Source: an uncultured Verrucomicrobia subdivision 3 bacterium (GTDB lineage: Bacteria > Verrucomicrobiota > Verrucomicrobiia > Limisphaerales > UBA11358). Taken from it: a stretch of DNA of 64,000 nt. The stretch covers positions 1-64,000 of the forward strand of contig CAIXBQ010000125.1 of assembly GCA_903917705.1 (NCBI GenBank), given 5' to 3'. The translations under genes and the position numbers were made by a program. The notes beneath the pieces were generated by a model. The model had not been told where the DNA came from. It worked only from the letters and a program-made list of their open reading frames with translations, and searched no databases. Shown piece by piece: positions 40,862-49,673 of this stretch; within the stretch, counting starts at the first letter, position 1; every line of letters begins with the position of its first letter.

Positions 40862-43807
40862 ATGACCAAAGCCGCCCTTTTCACCCTCGGACTCGCCGCC
40901 CTGCTGGTTTTCCCCGCAGCCGTGCCGGCGCAGGACAATTCCACCGCGCTCGCCGTGAACGAAGCTGTGTTGCGCCAGGCCAAAACCATCGACCTCCGCC
41001 AGAAGTTGTCCGACGCCCGGGCCACCGCCCAGCGCGGCGAAACGGCCGTTGCCGCCAAGCTCTATCAGGAGGCTTGCACCTTGGTCACGCAGATCGGCTC
41101 CGGCATTGACGTGGAAACTGCCCAGGCCGTCGCCGGTTTGACCGCCACGCGAATGGCCCTCGCGCGCGACGCCCAGAGCCGTGGCGATTTGCGCGAGGCT
41201 GACACGCAGGTGCTGCAGGTGATCAAGACGGAAAAAGAATTGAAGGTTGCGCCGGATCTCAACCAGGTGATCGCTTTCAAGTCGCAGAATGACCAGATGC
41301 TCGCCGCCATGAAAGGCCGGATGCCCAGCGAGGCGGTCACCCAGCTGGTGCCCCATGCCATGGAACAGCAGGTGGAAGTCGGCACGCTCGTGCAGGACGG
41401 CAAGCTGTTCTACGAAATGGGCAAGTTGCCGGAAGCGGAGGGGAAGCTTTATGAGGCTTTGAAAATTGATCCGGACAATACGGGTGCCTACTATTATTTG
41501 AACCTGATTCAGCAGGCCAAAATCAGCCGCAGTTATGCCCAGCATACCGTGGATACCCAGACGCGGATGGAGAAGGTCGAAAAACAATGGGTGTTGCCGA
41601 CCGCCCACCCCATTCTCCCCATACCGAACCCCTATGCCACCAACACCTTGGTTTACACCGGCCCGGGTCGGCAGGCCATTGTTGCCAAGCTGGACCATGT
41701 CCGCCTGGACAACTTTTCCACTGGCGAGGGCATGCCCTTGAGCGAAGTCCTCCGTAACTTGGCCGAGCAGGCTCGGCTCCGTGATCCTGAGCGCCGGGGT
41801 ATCAATTTTCTGATCAATCCCAATGCGGACAAATCGGGCCAGGCGATTGCGGCTCCCGCCAATACCGGTTTTGGCGGTGGTTTTGGCGGTGGCCTGGCCG
41901 GTGGTGGTTTTGGTGCTGGCGGGGCCGTTCCGGGCGGTGCTCCCGGCGCGGGTGCTGCCGTTGATCCGGCTACCGGTTTGCCCGTGGCTCCCGCTCCCGC
42001 CGCCAATGGTGGGTCCGGCGGTGGCGAGGCGGCCGATGTCGGGGCCTACATGATCAAAATCCCCAGTCTGATGGATGTGCGCTTGTCTGAGGTGCTCGAC
42101 GCCATCTGCTTGGTTTCCGATCATCCGCTCAAGTATTCCATTCAGGATTTTGCGATCGTTTTTCAAGCCAAGGGGGAGGAGCAGGTCGTGCTCTCCATGC
42201 GCACCTTCAAGGTTGATCCCAACACCTTTTATTCCGGTCTGGAAAGCGTCAGTTCAGCCTCTTTTGGTGGTGTGAATAATAACGGGAGTTCGGGTGGCAA
42301 CGGCGGCAGTAGCGGCGGTGGCGGTGGCGGTCAAAACCAGAACAGTGGCGCCGCGGTTGGTGTGGTGAACGCCTTTTCCGGCCAGGGCGGCCTTCGCAAT
42401 TATGGTAGTCAGGGTGGTGGTGGCGGCGGTCAGGGCGGTGGCCAGCAGGGCGGTACCGTCAATCCGCTGAGCAACAATGGCGGCCAGCAGGGTGGCGGCG
42501 GCGGCGGAAATATTGGCGGTCAGGGCGGTTTGAATTATATCACCCAGGTCACGCTTGCGGCCACGCCCAGCGAGGCGGCTCGGGCCTTCTTTACCGCGCT
42601 GGGGGTGAACCTTCAAAGCCCCGCCGGCAAATCTGTGTTTTTTAACGACAAGTCCGGTATTCTCTTTGTCACCGCCACGGAACGCGACCTGGATACCATC
42701 GAGCGCGCCATCCAGACCTTGAACCAGATTGCCCAGGAGGTTCACATCAAGGCGCGCTTCATTGAAGTCCAGCAAAAGGATGACAAGGCGGTTGGCTTTG
42801 ACTGGTATCTCGGCCAGTTCAATATGGGTAATAACGTCAGCGGCACGGGCGGCACTTCCCCGTCCCTGAACGTCCCGGCTTCGGCCGCCAATCCCTTGGG
42901 TGCGTTCCCCGGCAACACGGCCGCGACCATTATCCCCGGTGCGGCCACGGATCAGCAGCTCTTTGGCAGCGGTTCTTCCGCTCCCACCGTGGCCACCATG
43001 ACCGGCATCCTCACGGATCCCAACTTCCGCGTCGCCATGCACATGCTCCAAACGCGCACCGGTTTCGAAAACCTGGCCGAGCCGGAGGCCACCACCATCA
43101 GCGGTCGCCAGACCCAGATGCGGGCCACGGAAATGATCAATGTCGTCACCGGCTTTTCGTTTAACAATGGTTCGTCCGCGGGCGCTAATAACAACACGGT
43201 GAATGGCGGCACTGGTGGTTCGGTGGTCAATCAGGCTGGCGTGGCTTCCGTTGAACCCAACACCCAGCCGATGGAGACCGGCCCGGTTTTGGATGTGGTG
43301 CCTTACATTTTGTCGGATGGCTACACCATCAACATGGCGCTGATCCCGTCGTACACCGAGTTTAACGGTTATGACACCATCACGGCCGGTCAGATTCCCG
43401 GTTACGTTCCCGGCAGCACGACCGGTAACCTGAATAGCCAGACCCTCCCCGTGGCCCTGCCTCGGTTCACCGTCCGTCAGGTCGTCACCACCGTCAATGT
43501 GTGGGATAATCAGACCGTGGTGCTCGGCGGCCTGATTTCCTCGACGGTGCAAAACACCAAGAGCCAGCTTCCCGTCATTGGTGACATCCCGCTGTTGGGT
43601 CGGCTGTTCCAGAATCAGGCCAAGACGGCCACCAAGCAGAATCTCATGATTTTTGTCACGGCCACCATCGTTGACCCCGCCGGCAACCGCGTGCATTCCG
43701 ACGACGACCTGCCGTTCGCTCAAACGGGCGTTCCGCCGCAGCCGCCGGGCGCTGGCCAGATGACCGAGACCGTCCAGAAGGTTCGCCTGCCCGGACAGAA
43801 TCCGTGA
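40862..43807 (+). CDS. Secretin (PilQ/GspD-like, Amuc_1098-type outer-membrane pore)
   Basis: This 981-residue outer-membrane protein starts with a signal peptide (ALFTLGLAALLVFPAAVPA, then QDN). An alpha-helical repeat-like N-terminal half (KLYQEACTLVTQIGSG, EGKLYEALKIDPDNTGAYYYL) suggests TPR units. Two Gly-rich linkers (DNA 41870-42030 and 42270-42530) bracket an N-domain (LMDVRLSEVLDAICLVS). The C-terminal secretin domain has HIKARFIEVQQ, FENLAEPEATT, QTVVLGGLISS and the LPVIGDIPLLGRLF signature. GTG 40832 is an alternative start but would precede the signal peptide by 10 residues. The pore would let pilus-like fibres or substrates cross the outer membrane. Its stop overlaps the exonuclease start by 4 nt. 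Confidence 0.9.
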   Translation: MTKAALFTLGLAALLVFPAAVPAQDNSTALAVNEAVLRQAKTIDLRQKLSDARATAQRGETAVAAKLYQEACTLVTQIGSGIDVETAQAVAGLTATRMALARDAQSRGDLREADTQVLQVIKTEKELKVAPDLNQVIAFKSQNDQMLAAMKGRMPSEAVTQLVPHAMEQQVEVGTLVQDGKLFYEMGKLPEAEGKLYEALKIDPDNTGAYYYLNLIQQAKISRSYAQHTVDTQTRMEKVEKQWVLPTAHPILPIPNPYATNTLVYTGPGRQAIVAKLDHVRLDNFSTGEGMPLSEVLRNLAEQARLRDPERRGINFLINPNADKSGQAIAAPANTGFGGGFGGGLAGGGFGAGGAVPGGAPGAGAAVDPATGLPVAPAPAANGGSGGGEAADVGAYMIKIPSLMDVRLSEVLDAICLVSDHPLKYSIQDFAIVFQAKGEEQVVLSMRTFKVDPNTFYSGLESVSSASFGGVNNNGSSGGNGGSSGGGGGGQNQNSGAAVGVVNAFSGQGGLRNYGSQGGGGGGQGGGQQGGTVNPLSNNGGQQGGGGGGNIGGQGGLNYITQVTLAATPSEAARAFFTALGVNLQSPAGKSVFFNDKSGILFVTATERDLDTIERAIQTLNQIAQEVHIKARFIEVQQKDDKAVGFDWYLGQFNMGNNVSGTGGTSPSLNVPASAANPLGAFPGNTAATIIPGAATDQQLFGSGSSAPTVATMTGILTDPNFRVAMHMLQTRTGFENLAEPEATTISGRQTQMRATEMINVVTGFSFNNGSSAGANNNTVNGGTGGSVVNQAGVASVEPNTQPMETGPVLDVVPYILSDGYTINMALIPSYTEFNGYDTITAGQIPGYVPGSTTGNLNSQTLPVALPRFTVRQVVTTVNVWDNQTVVLGGLISSTVQNTKSQLPVIGDIPLLGRLFQNQAKTATKQNLMIFVTATIVDPAGNRVHSDDDLPFAQTGVPPQPPGAGQMTETVQKVRLPGQNP

Positions 43808-44685
43808 GCCGGCTGTTGATCGTTGACGGGCACGCCTACGCGTATCGGGCGTTTCACGCCATCCGCGAGTTGCGGGCGCCGGATGGTCGGCCGACGAATG
43901 CCGTTTTTGGTTTCGTTAAAATGCTCGAGAAAATGCGCTCGGCCTTGGCGCCGGCGCATTTGATTGTCGTCTGGGACGGCGGGCTGGATGCCGGGCGGGT
44001 CGCGGCCCTGCCGGAATATAAGGCCCAGCGGCCCGAGATGCCGGACGATTTGCGGTCGCAGTTGGACGGGATTGGGAGCTATCTGGCGGCCGCGGGGATC
44101 GTCAGTTTTTGCGGCGACGGCGTCGAGGCGGATGATTATATCGCCTGTCTGGCGCGGGCGGCGGCGGAAAAAGATTGGGACGTGGTGATTGCCAGTTCCG
44201 ATAAGGATTTTATGCAGTTGGTCTCGGCCCGGATCGGCCTGTTGAATCCGGGCGATAAGACCGGGACGGTTTGGACGCGGGAGCAGGTCGTGGCGAAGGC
44301 CGGGGTGGAGCCGGGGCAGGTGGCGGACTGGCTCGCGCTCATGGGCGATGCGGTGGATAACATCCCCGGCGTGCCCGGTGTCGGACCGAAGACCGCCGCC
44401 GCCTTGTTAAACCAATTTGGTTCGGCCGCCGCCTTGCTGGCGCGGCTGGACGAGGTGAAGTCGGAAAAATTACGGGCGTCGCTGCTAAGTTCGGCGGACG
44501 CGGTTCGCCGGAATCTGGAGTTGGTCGGCCTGCGCGCCGTGCCCTGCGAGTTCGTGCCGGACCGGCTGGCGGTGCAGCCGCCCGACCGTGAACAATTGCG
44601 CAGCCTGTTCCGGCTCTGGGGATTCAACGGTCTGTTGGCGGAACTGGATGCCTTGCCGGTCGAACGGCAGGCGGAGTTGATTTGA
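43804..44685 (+). CDS. 5'-3' exonuclease (DNA polymerase I N-terminal domain type)
   Basis: A stand-alone flap/5'-3' exonuclease domain of 293 residues. The N-terminus LLIVDGHAYAYRAFHA has the first metal-binding aspartate, GVEADDYIA and ASSDKDFMQLV supply further acidic residues, and DNIPGVPGVGPKTAAALL is the helix-hairpin DNA-binding motif. No polymerase domain follows. It starts with GTG 43804, overlapping the secretin stop by GTGA, so it is translated with the pilus operon despite an apparently unrelated job (primer removal or repair). A hairpin pair follows after its stop. Confidence 0.9.
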   Translation: MSRLLIVDGHAYAYRAFHAIRELRAPDGRPTNAVFGFVKMLEKMRSALAPAHLIVVWDGGLDAGRVAALPEYKAQRPEMPDDLRSQLDGIGSYLAAAGIVSFCGDGVEADDYIACLARAAAEKDWDVVIASSDKDFMQLVSARIGLLNPGDKTGTVWTREQVVAKAGVEPGQVADWLALMGDAVDNIPGVPGVGPKTAAALLNQFGSAAALLARLDEVKSEKLRASLLSSADAVRRNLELVGLRAVPCEFVPDRLAVQPPDREQLRSLFRLWGFNGLLAELDALPVERQAELI

Positions 44686-44723
44686 AAATGAATTTGCAAA
44701 GCTCGATTAACCAAATAGTCGGT

Positions 44724-44762
44724 GCAAGGAAAAACCTTGCGGGATTTTTTAGACAATCCCGC
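44724..44762 (+). terminator. Two overlapping hairpins after the exonuclease gene
   Basis: Hairpin 1 (GCAAGG 44724-44729, CCTTGC 44735-44740) is followed by GGGATTTTTT. Hairpin 2 (GCGGGATT 44739-44746, AATCCCGC 44755-44762) begins inside the last two bases of hairpin 1 and uses part of the T tract as loop. The first looks like an intrinsic terminator; the second could compete with it. They lie between the PilQ/exonuclease genes and the giant secreted-protein genes. Confidence 0.5.
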
Positions 44763-44792
44763 CGGGTTGGATTATTTTGCACATACTTAGTC

Positions 44793-46781
44793 ATGCCCAT
44801 TTCAACCCGCTTTTGTCTGGCCGCCGCGTGCGCCTTTTGCATGCTGGCGGTTTCCTTCGCCGCCGTCGCCCAGACCAATTATTACCACGCCAACGGCACC
44901 GAATACGCCGTCATCGGCTCGCTGCCCGGCGATCAGGTGTTTCCGGATGCGGCCGTTTCGCCCTCCGGCGGCTTCGTGGTCTGGTCGGACAACGCCACCG
45001 ACGGCGATGGCTGGGGCGTCAGTGCTCGGCGGTTGGATGCGACGCTTTCCGGCACGTTGGGCACCTTTCGCGTGAACGCTGCCGGTGCGGGCAATCAGGA
45101 AAATGCGCGCGTGGCGCTGCTCAAGAATGGCGGCGCGGTGTTTGCCTGGCAGGGCGGCCGGCCCGGTTTCCAGCATGTCTATGCCCGGTTCCTCGCCACC
45201 ACCAACACCTTTCTGGCCACCAATGACTTGTTGGTCAGCACCTTCACCAACAATTTCCAGGTCAACCCCGCCGTGGCCGTCTTGAATAACAGCAATGTGG
45301 TCGTCGTCTGGGCCAGCTACAATGAGGCCGGCTCCAATTCCATGCAGGATGTCTATGGCCAGATTCTGTCGCCCGCTGGCCAGAAGGTCGGCGGTGAATT
45401 CCTGGTCAACCAGTTCACCAGCTTCAACCAGCGCGCCCCGGCCATCGCGGCATTGCCGGCCGGCGGTTTTGTCGTGGCCTGGGTTTCTGAACAGCAGCGG
45501 GTGGCGTCTCCGGCCGCGGGCACCAACGCGATCTATACCACCGCCGCCGGTGCGCCGGGGCCCAGCGTGGATGTTTATGCCCGGTTGTTCAACGCCGGCG
45601 GATCGGCGGCGTCTTCCGAGTTTTTGGTGAACGCGGATCGAAACCCTTGCGCCAGCCCGTCGGTGGCGGCGGCCACGGATGGCAGTTTTTTGGTTGCTTG
45701 GAGCGCTTGGGACATGGCCAATGCCGGTAACAGTCTGGATGTTTATGGCCGTTGTTTTACCGGCGCCGGCACGGGTGGGTCGGTTTTTTATATTAATTCG
45801 CACCTGTATGGCGATCAGTATCTGCCGCGGGTCAGTTCGCTGGCTATGGATTATATGGTCACGTGGACCAGTCTGGCGCAGGATGGTTCGCGTGAGGGGG
45901 TATTTGGCCGGTTTGTCCACAGCAACGGCGCCTTGATCGGTGGTGAATTTTGCGTCAATTCGACGACCATCGGCCAGCAGATGCAGCCGGCTGTGGCCTC
46001 GGACGGGCTCAACCAGTTCCTGGTGTTGTGGACGAGTTTCACCGGTTTGCCCAACAATTTTGATCTGTTTGCCCAGCGGTACATCAACGCCTCGGCGGTT
46101 TTGCAGCCGATGTCCGCGCCGTTCGTTTGGGTCCCGTTCGTGCTCAGCAACAATGTCTACCAGCCTCGCTTGGTGGTGTCCTGGGCCCCCCTTCTCGGCC
46201 TGTCGGTGTCCAATTTTGAGGTGTATGTGGACGGTGCCGGGGCGCCCTCGGCCTTGGTCACCAGTAACCAGTGGACGATGACGGCGGCCAATGGCTTGAC
46301 CACCAACAGCACCCATTCTTTCCAGGTGGACTATGTCATGACCGACGGCCGGCGCGCGCCGATCTCCCCCTCGGCCGGCGGCACCACTTGGAGCGGTCTG
46401 AACTGGAATGGCATTCCCTACGAATGGATGCGGGATTATTTCGGCGGCTATAATTATGGTAACGGCCATTACACCACCACCTACTGGCCTGCGGCCGGTA
46501 CGCGTGCAAGTGCCGGTGGCCCGACGCTGGCTCAGATATTTTTGAGCGGCGGCGACCCCTTGGATTCCACCACCTGGCTCTCGACGGTGATGACGCGGAC
46601 GGCTCAGGGGATGTTCTTGAGCTGGAACACCCAGGCCGGGGCGACTTATCAGGTGCAGGTCACGGCCAATTTTACCACGTGGAGCAATCTGGGTTCGCCG
46701 CGGTTTGCGGCGGGGACGACGGATTCAATTTATGTCGGCGGCAATTCGGCGGGTTACTACCGCGTGGTGCTGCTGCGCTAA
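44793..46781 (+). CDS. Secreted beta-propeller-like repeat protein
   Basis: After a signal peptide (STRFCLAAACAFCMLAVSFAAVAQ, ATG 44793), about 450 residues consist of tandem units of about 60 residues built on a pattern of GxFVVxW, then VDVYARLF or VYGRCF, then EFLVN and QxxPxVA. These resemble blades of a seven-bladed propeller of secreted proteins. The C-terminal ~90 residues have the pattern FLSGGDPLD, GMFLSWNTQAGATYQVQ, YYRVVLL seen as a repeated C-terminal module on large Verrucomicrobia secreted proteins. The longer open frame from TTG 44682 would place the signal peptide inside. Function unknown. It is the first of five co-oriented large genes. Confidence 0.7.
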   Translation: MPISTRFCLAAACAFCMLAVSFAAVAQTNYYHANGTEYAVIGSLPGDQVFPDAAVSPSGGFVVWSDNATDGDGWGVSARRLDATLSGTLGTFRVNAAGAGNQENARVALLKNGGAVFAWQGGRPGFQHVYARFLATTNTFLATNDLLVSTFTNNFQVNPAVAVLNNSNVVVVWASYNEAGSNSMQDVYGQILSPAGQKVGGEFLVNQFTSFNQRAPAIAALPAGGFVVAWVSEQQRVASPAAGTNAIYTTAAGAPGPSVDVYARLFNAGGSAASSEFLVNADRNPCASPSVAAATDGSFLVAWSAWDMANAGNSLDVYGRCFTGAGTGGSVFYINSHLYGDQYLPRVSSLAMDYMVTWTSLAQDGSREGVFGRFVHSNGALIGGEFCVNSTTIGQQMQPAVASDGLNQFLVLWTSFTGLPNNFDLFAQRYINASAVLQPMSAPFVWVPFVLSNNVYQPRLVVSWAPLLGLSVSNFEVYVDGAGAPSALVTSNQWTMTAANGLTTNSTHSFQVDYVMTDGRRAPISPSAGGTTWSGLNWNGIPYEWMRDYFGGYNYGNGHYTTTYWPAAGTRASAGGPTLAQIFLSGGDPLDSTTWLSTVMTRTAQGMFLSWNTQAGATYQVQVTANFTTWSNLGSPRFAAGTTDSIYVGGNSAGYYRVVLLR

Positions 46782-46791
46782 TGAGATTTGT

Positions 46792-49668
46792 ATGCGGAAA
46801 TTGATTAAATATTTTTTCTGGGCTGGTGCGTTTCTCCTGACGTTGCCGGTCGCGTGGGGCTTTGTTCCCGGTGGGCCGATCGGCAACGGCGGCGACGGCT
46901 ACCAGACGCCCGCCCTTGATTACGGCATCCGCGGCGAACAGCTCGGGCCGAAAAACATCGGCGAGGAGTATCGCCGGGTCACGCCGGTGATGTATTATGC
47001 CTGCGATTCGAGCTTTTTGAATTATTTTGGCTTGGTCGGCTCCACGAACATTGATGCGGCGTTTGGCTTGATGAATATTGTGCTGACCAACGGGGTCTCC
47101 AGCTTTTCCTCGGATCTTTCCGAGTTCCCCTTGGAATCACAGCAGTTCAATTATACAGCTCAGGCCCTGGGGTTGACGGATTTGAAATCCGGCACTTTCC
47201 AGTTGCTCGTCGAGCAGATGGGGTTGGCCAACCCTGACTTTTACGTCTGGACCCTGCATGACCGCATTGCGGGGCCGAATTGCCCGGCTGACATATCTTA
47301 TAACGTGATCCAGCGGAACTTGGATTTCATGCCTACCCCGTTCAATCAGGTGCAATACTCGCCGTATATCAACGGCACGCTTTTTACCTACCAGATTTTT
47401 GAGACCTGCGCTGGCTTGGCCGGCACTCGGAACAGTTCGGTTGACCCGTTTGGTGCCGTCAACACGGCGGTGGCCTCCCAGAACTTGCAAAGCGGCGGTT
47501 TTTTTACGGGCTTGACGCGCGATGATGTGGGCTGCTTCCGGTATCTGTTGAGTTCCAACAACATTAATTGGGAAAACCCGGCCCCCAGCGGCGGTTTGCT
47601 CTTGGTGACCAATGTTCTGGCCCCGCAGACGCTGACGACCTTGCCCATCAGCCTGATCCTTTCGCAGTCCGGCTCCACGAACGATCCCGCGTCCTTGGCC
47701 ACCAATTTTCCGGGGGTGGTCATCCTCTCGGTCGTCACCAATACCGGCCTTTATATCTCCACCAACGTTGTTTATTATTTTACCAACCAGTCGGTCCTGC
47801 CGGTGTTTTCTAACACGGTGGCTGGCGGCTTGCCGGTGGTCCACAACCTGACCAATATCTATTATTTCACCAACCAGCCCGGGCCGACGGTCATCAATTA
47901 TGACAACAGCGGTTTCTGGACGGAAATTGATACCATGGATCTGGCCACCTTCGTGGATTCGGTGGCGATCGATGACCCGGCTACTTTGCAGGCGGCCTAT
48001 CCCGGCCTCTCCATTTTGAGTGCGAGGCCGTACCCCGGTTATGCTGACATCACCAATTATGTTTCCTATCTGACCAATCAGGTCGGCTCGCCCTATGGTT
48101 CCCCGCCCATCCTGGTCACGGTGCCGGTTATCACCAACGGGTTTACCACCAATTGGACCTATGTTTTTGGCAATGTGTTTACCAACCATGTTTATCCCAA
48201 GCGCTGGGTCACCATCCAAACGACTTGGGTGACCAATCTGGTCGGGGCGCCCTATCCGAACATCTACTCCAATACCACGTCGATATCCTATTTTACGAAC
48301 AAGGTGGCGGGTGATTTCTTCCTGATTCCCACCAACTGGTGTGGTTTTGATCTGATCCTGTCCAAATCCAGCTCGTCCATGGTGGGGGCGGTCACGGCCC
48401 AGCCGTTTGGCTCTTTCACCAATTCCACCGCCACCAATTCGACGATTTTCAGCGTTACCAAAAATTATTTTGACACCTATACCAATTACTCCTATCTCGT
48501 GTATCCCGGCATCTGCGAGCCGGTGGTGGCGGTTGCCACGAACTACGCCACCAATATCCTGACCACCTACGTGTACTACTTCGGTGGCATCGTTACCAAC
48601 CGGTTTTATACGAATACCTATTCGGTGGTCATCACCACCAACGTCTCGGCCTGTTTTGGCGGTTCTCCGGATTTGCTCTGCACCAACATCTCCATTGTCA
48701 CGACCTACCTCAATCAGCCTTCCGGCGATTTCCTCCCCATTCCGGCCAATTGGTGTGGGTACACCATTCTGTCCGCCCTGCAGACGAATACGATCTATGC
48801 CACCAACATTGTTTCCGCTACGAATGGCGTGTCGTCGGGCACCAATGGCGGACAGTTCTCTTATACGCAGACGACCATCACCGCCTATACCAACGTCGTG
48901 TTCCTGGTGCAGCCGGACCTTTGCTCCCAGGCGGCCCCGGTGCCCGCCTTGCGGCAGGGCATTGAACACCTCCAGTTTGTCCGCGCCAACTACGATTCAC
49001 TGCTGGGCCAGTTCTTCCAGCCGCTGACCAATCGCTACAGCATGGTGACCGTCACCAACAGCCAGCGCGTGGTGGAATTTTATCAGCGCGTGGTGACGGG
49101 TCCGGACTTTTTGCTCAGGGCCGCCGATTTGGGGGCCACGCGGGTGACCCGCGGCATTAATTTTGACCAGAGCACCGTTTCGGGCGGTTTGGCGGGACCC
49201 GGCACGATCATTCCCTCCACCACGTTTACCTACACCAAGGTCGGGCCGATTTTTGCCAACGGACCGGCCGGTAATCGGGCGTTCTTGGACCAGAATACGC
49301 AGCAGACCAATTCGCTGGTGACTTGGGCGTCCTTTGATGGCTCCACCAATCTGCCCGTGCTGTATCCCAACGGCGCCAGCATTGCCGACTTGGTCAGCCA
49401 GATGTTCATCCAGGTGGCGCCCGCCACCGTTCCCGACGGCACAAATGGCGTGCCTTACAGCGCCGCCTTTACCGTGACCGGCGGCCAGTCGCCATATGTC
49501 TGGGGGGCGCCCGGCTTTTCTAACTTGGTCCCCGGATTGACCTTCACCCCCGGCACGGCCACGGTCTCCGGCACCCCCGTTGGTCCCGGCGTGTTCAACT
49601 TTACCCTGCAGGTGACTGACGCGGCCAACCGGGTCGTCAACCTGAGCTATTCGATCACCATTCACTGA
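46792..49668 (+). CDS. Large secreted protein with Tyr/Phe-Thr-Asn-rich insert and C-terminal putative Ig domain
   Basis: A 958-residue secreted protein: signal peptide KYFFWAGAFLLTLPVAWG (ATG 46792), then a globular part of about 270 residues of unknown family (IDAAFGLMNIVLTNGVSSF, YNVIQRNLDFMPTPFNQVQ). DNA 47640-48930 encodes a stretch rich in YFTN/TNYV motifs with two pairs of internal repeats (PASLATNFPGVVILS and PATLQAAYPGLSILS; GDFFLIPTNWCG and GDFLPIPANWCG). The globular part then resumes (GIEHLQFVRANYDSLLG, VVEFYQRVVTGPDFLLRAADL). The last ~85 residues (FTVTGGQSPYVW, GLTFTPGTATVSGTPV, LQVTDAANRVVN) are a He_PIG-type putative Ig domain. The gene is 10 nt from the one before and 5 nt from the one after. 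Confidence 0.65.
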   Translation: MRKLIKYFFWAGAFLLTLPVAWGFVPGGPIGNGGDGYQTPALDYGIRGEQLGPKNIGEEYRRVTPVMYYACDSSFLNYFGLVGSTNIDAAFGLMNIVLTNGVSSFSSDLSEFPLESQQFNYTAQALGLTDLKSGTFQLLVEQMGLANPDFYVWTLHDRIAGPNCPADISYNVIQRNLDFMPTPFNQVQYSPYINGTLFTYQIFETCAGLAGTRNSSVDPFGAVNTAVASQNLQSGGFFTGLTRDDVGCFRYLLSSNNINWENPAPSGGLLLVTNVLAPQTLTTLPISLILSQSGSTNDPASLATNFPGVVILSVVTNTGLYISTNVVYYFTNQSVLPVFSNTVAGGLPVVHNLTNIYYFTNQPGPTVINYDNSGFWTEIDTMDLATFVDSVAIDDPATLQAAYPGLSILSARPYPGYADITNYVSYLTNQVGSPYGSPPILVTVPVITNGFTTNWTYVFGNVFTNHVYPKRWVTIQTTWVTNLVGAPYPNIYSNTTSISYFTNKVAGDFFLIPTNWCGFDLILSKSSSSMVGAVTAQPFGSFTNSTATNSTIFSVTKNYFDTYTNYSYLVYPGICEPVVAVATNYATNILTTYVYYFGGIVTNRFYTNTYSVVITTNVSACFGGSPDLLCTNISIVTTYLNQPSGDFLPIPANWCGYTILSALQTNTIYATNIVSATNGVSSGTNGGQFSYTQTTITAYTNVVFLVQPDLCSQAAPVPALRQGIEHLQFVRANYDSLLGQFFQPLTNRYSMVTVTNSQRVVEFYQRVVTGPDFLLRAADLGATRVTRGINFDQSTVSGGLAGPGTIIPSTTFTYTKVGPIFANGPAGNRAFLDQNTQQTNSLVTWASFDGSTNLPVLYPNGASIADLVSQMFIQVAPATVPDGTNGVPYSAAFTVTGGQSPYVWGAPGFSNLVPGLTFTPGTATVSGTPVGPGVFNFTLQVTDAANRVVNLSYSITIH

Positions 49669-49673
49669 AGTTT

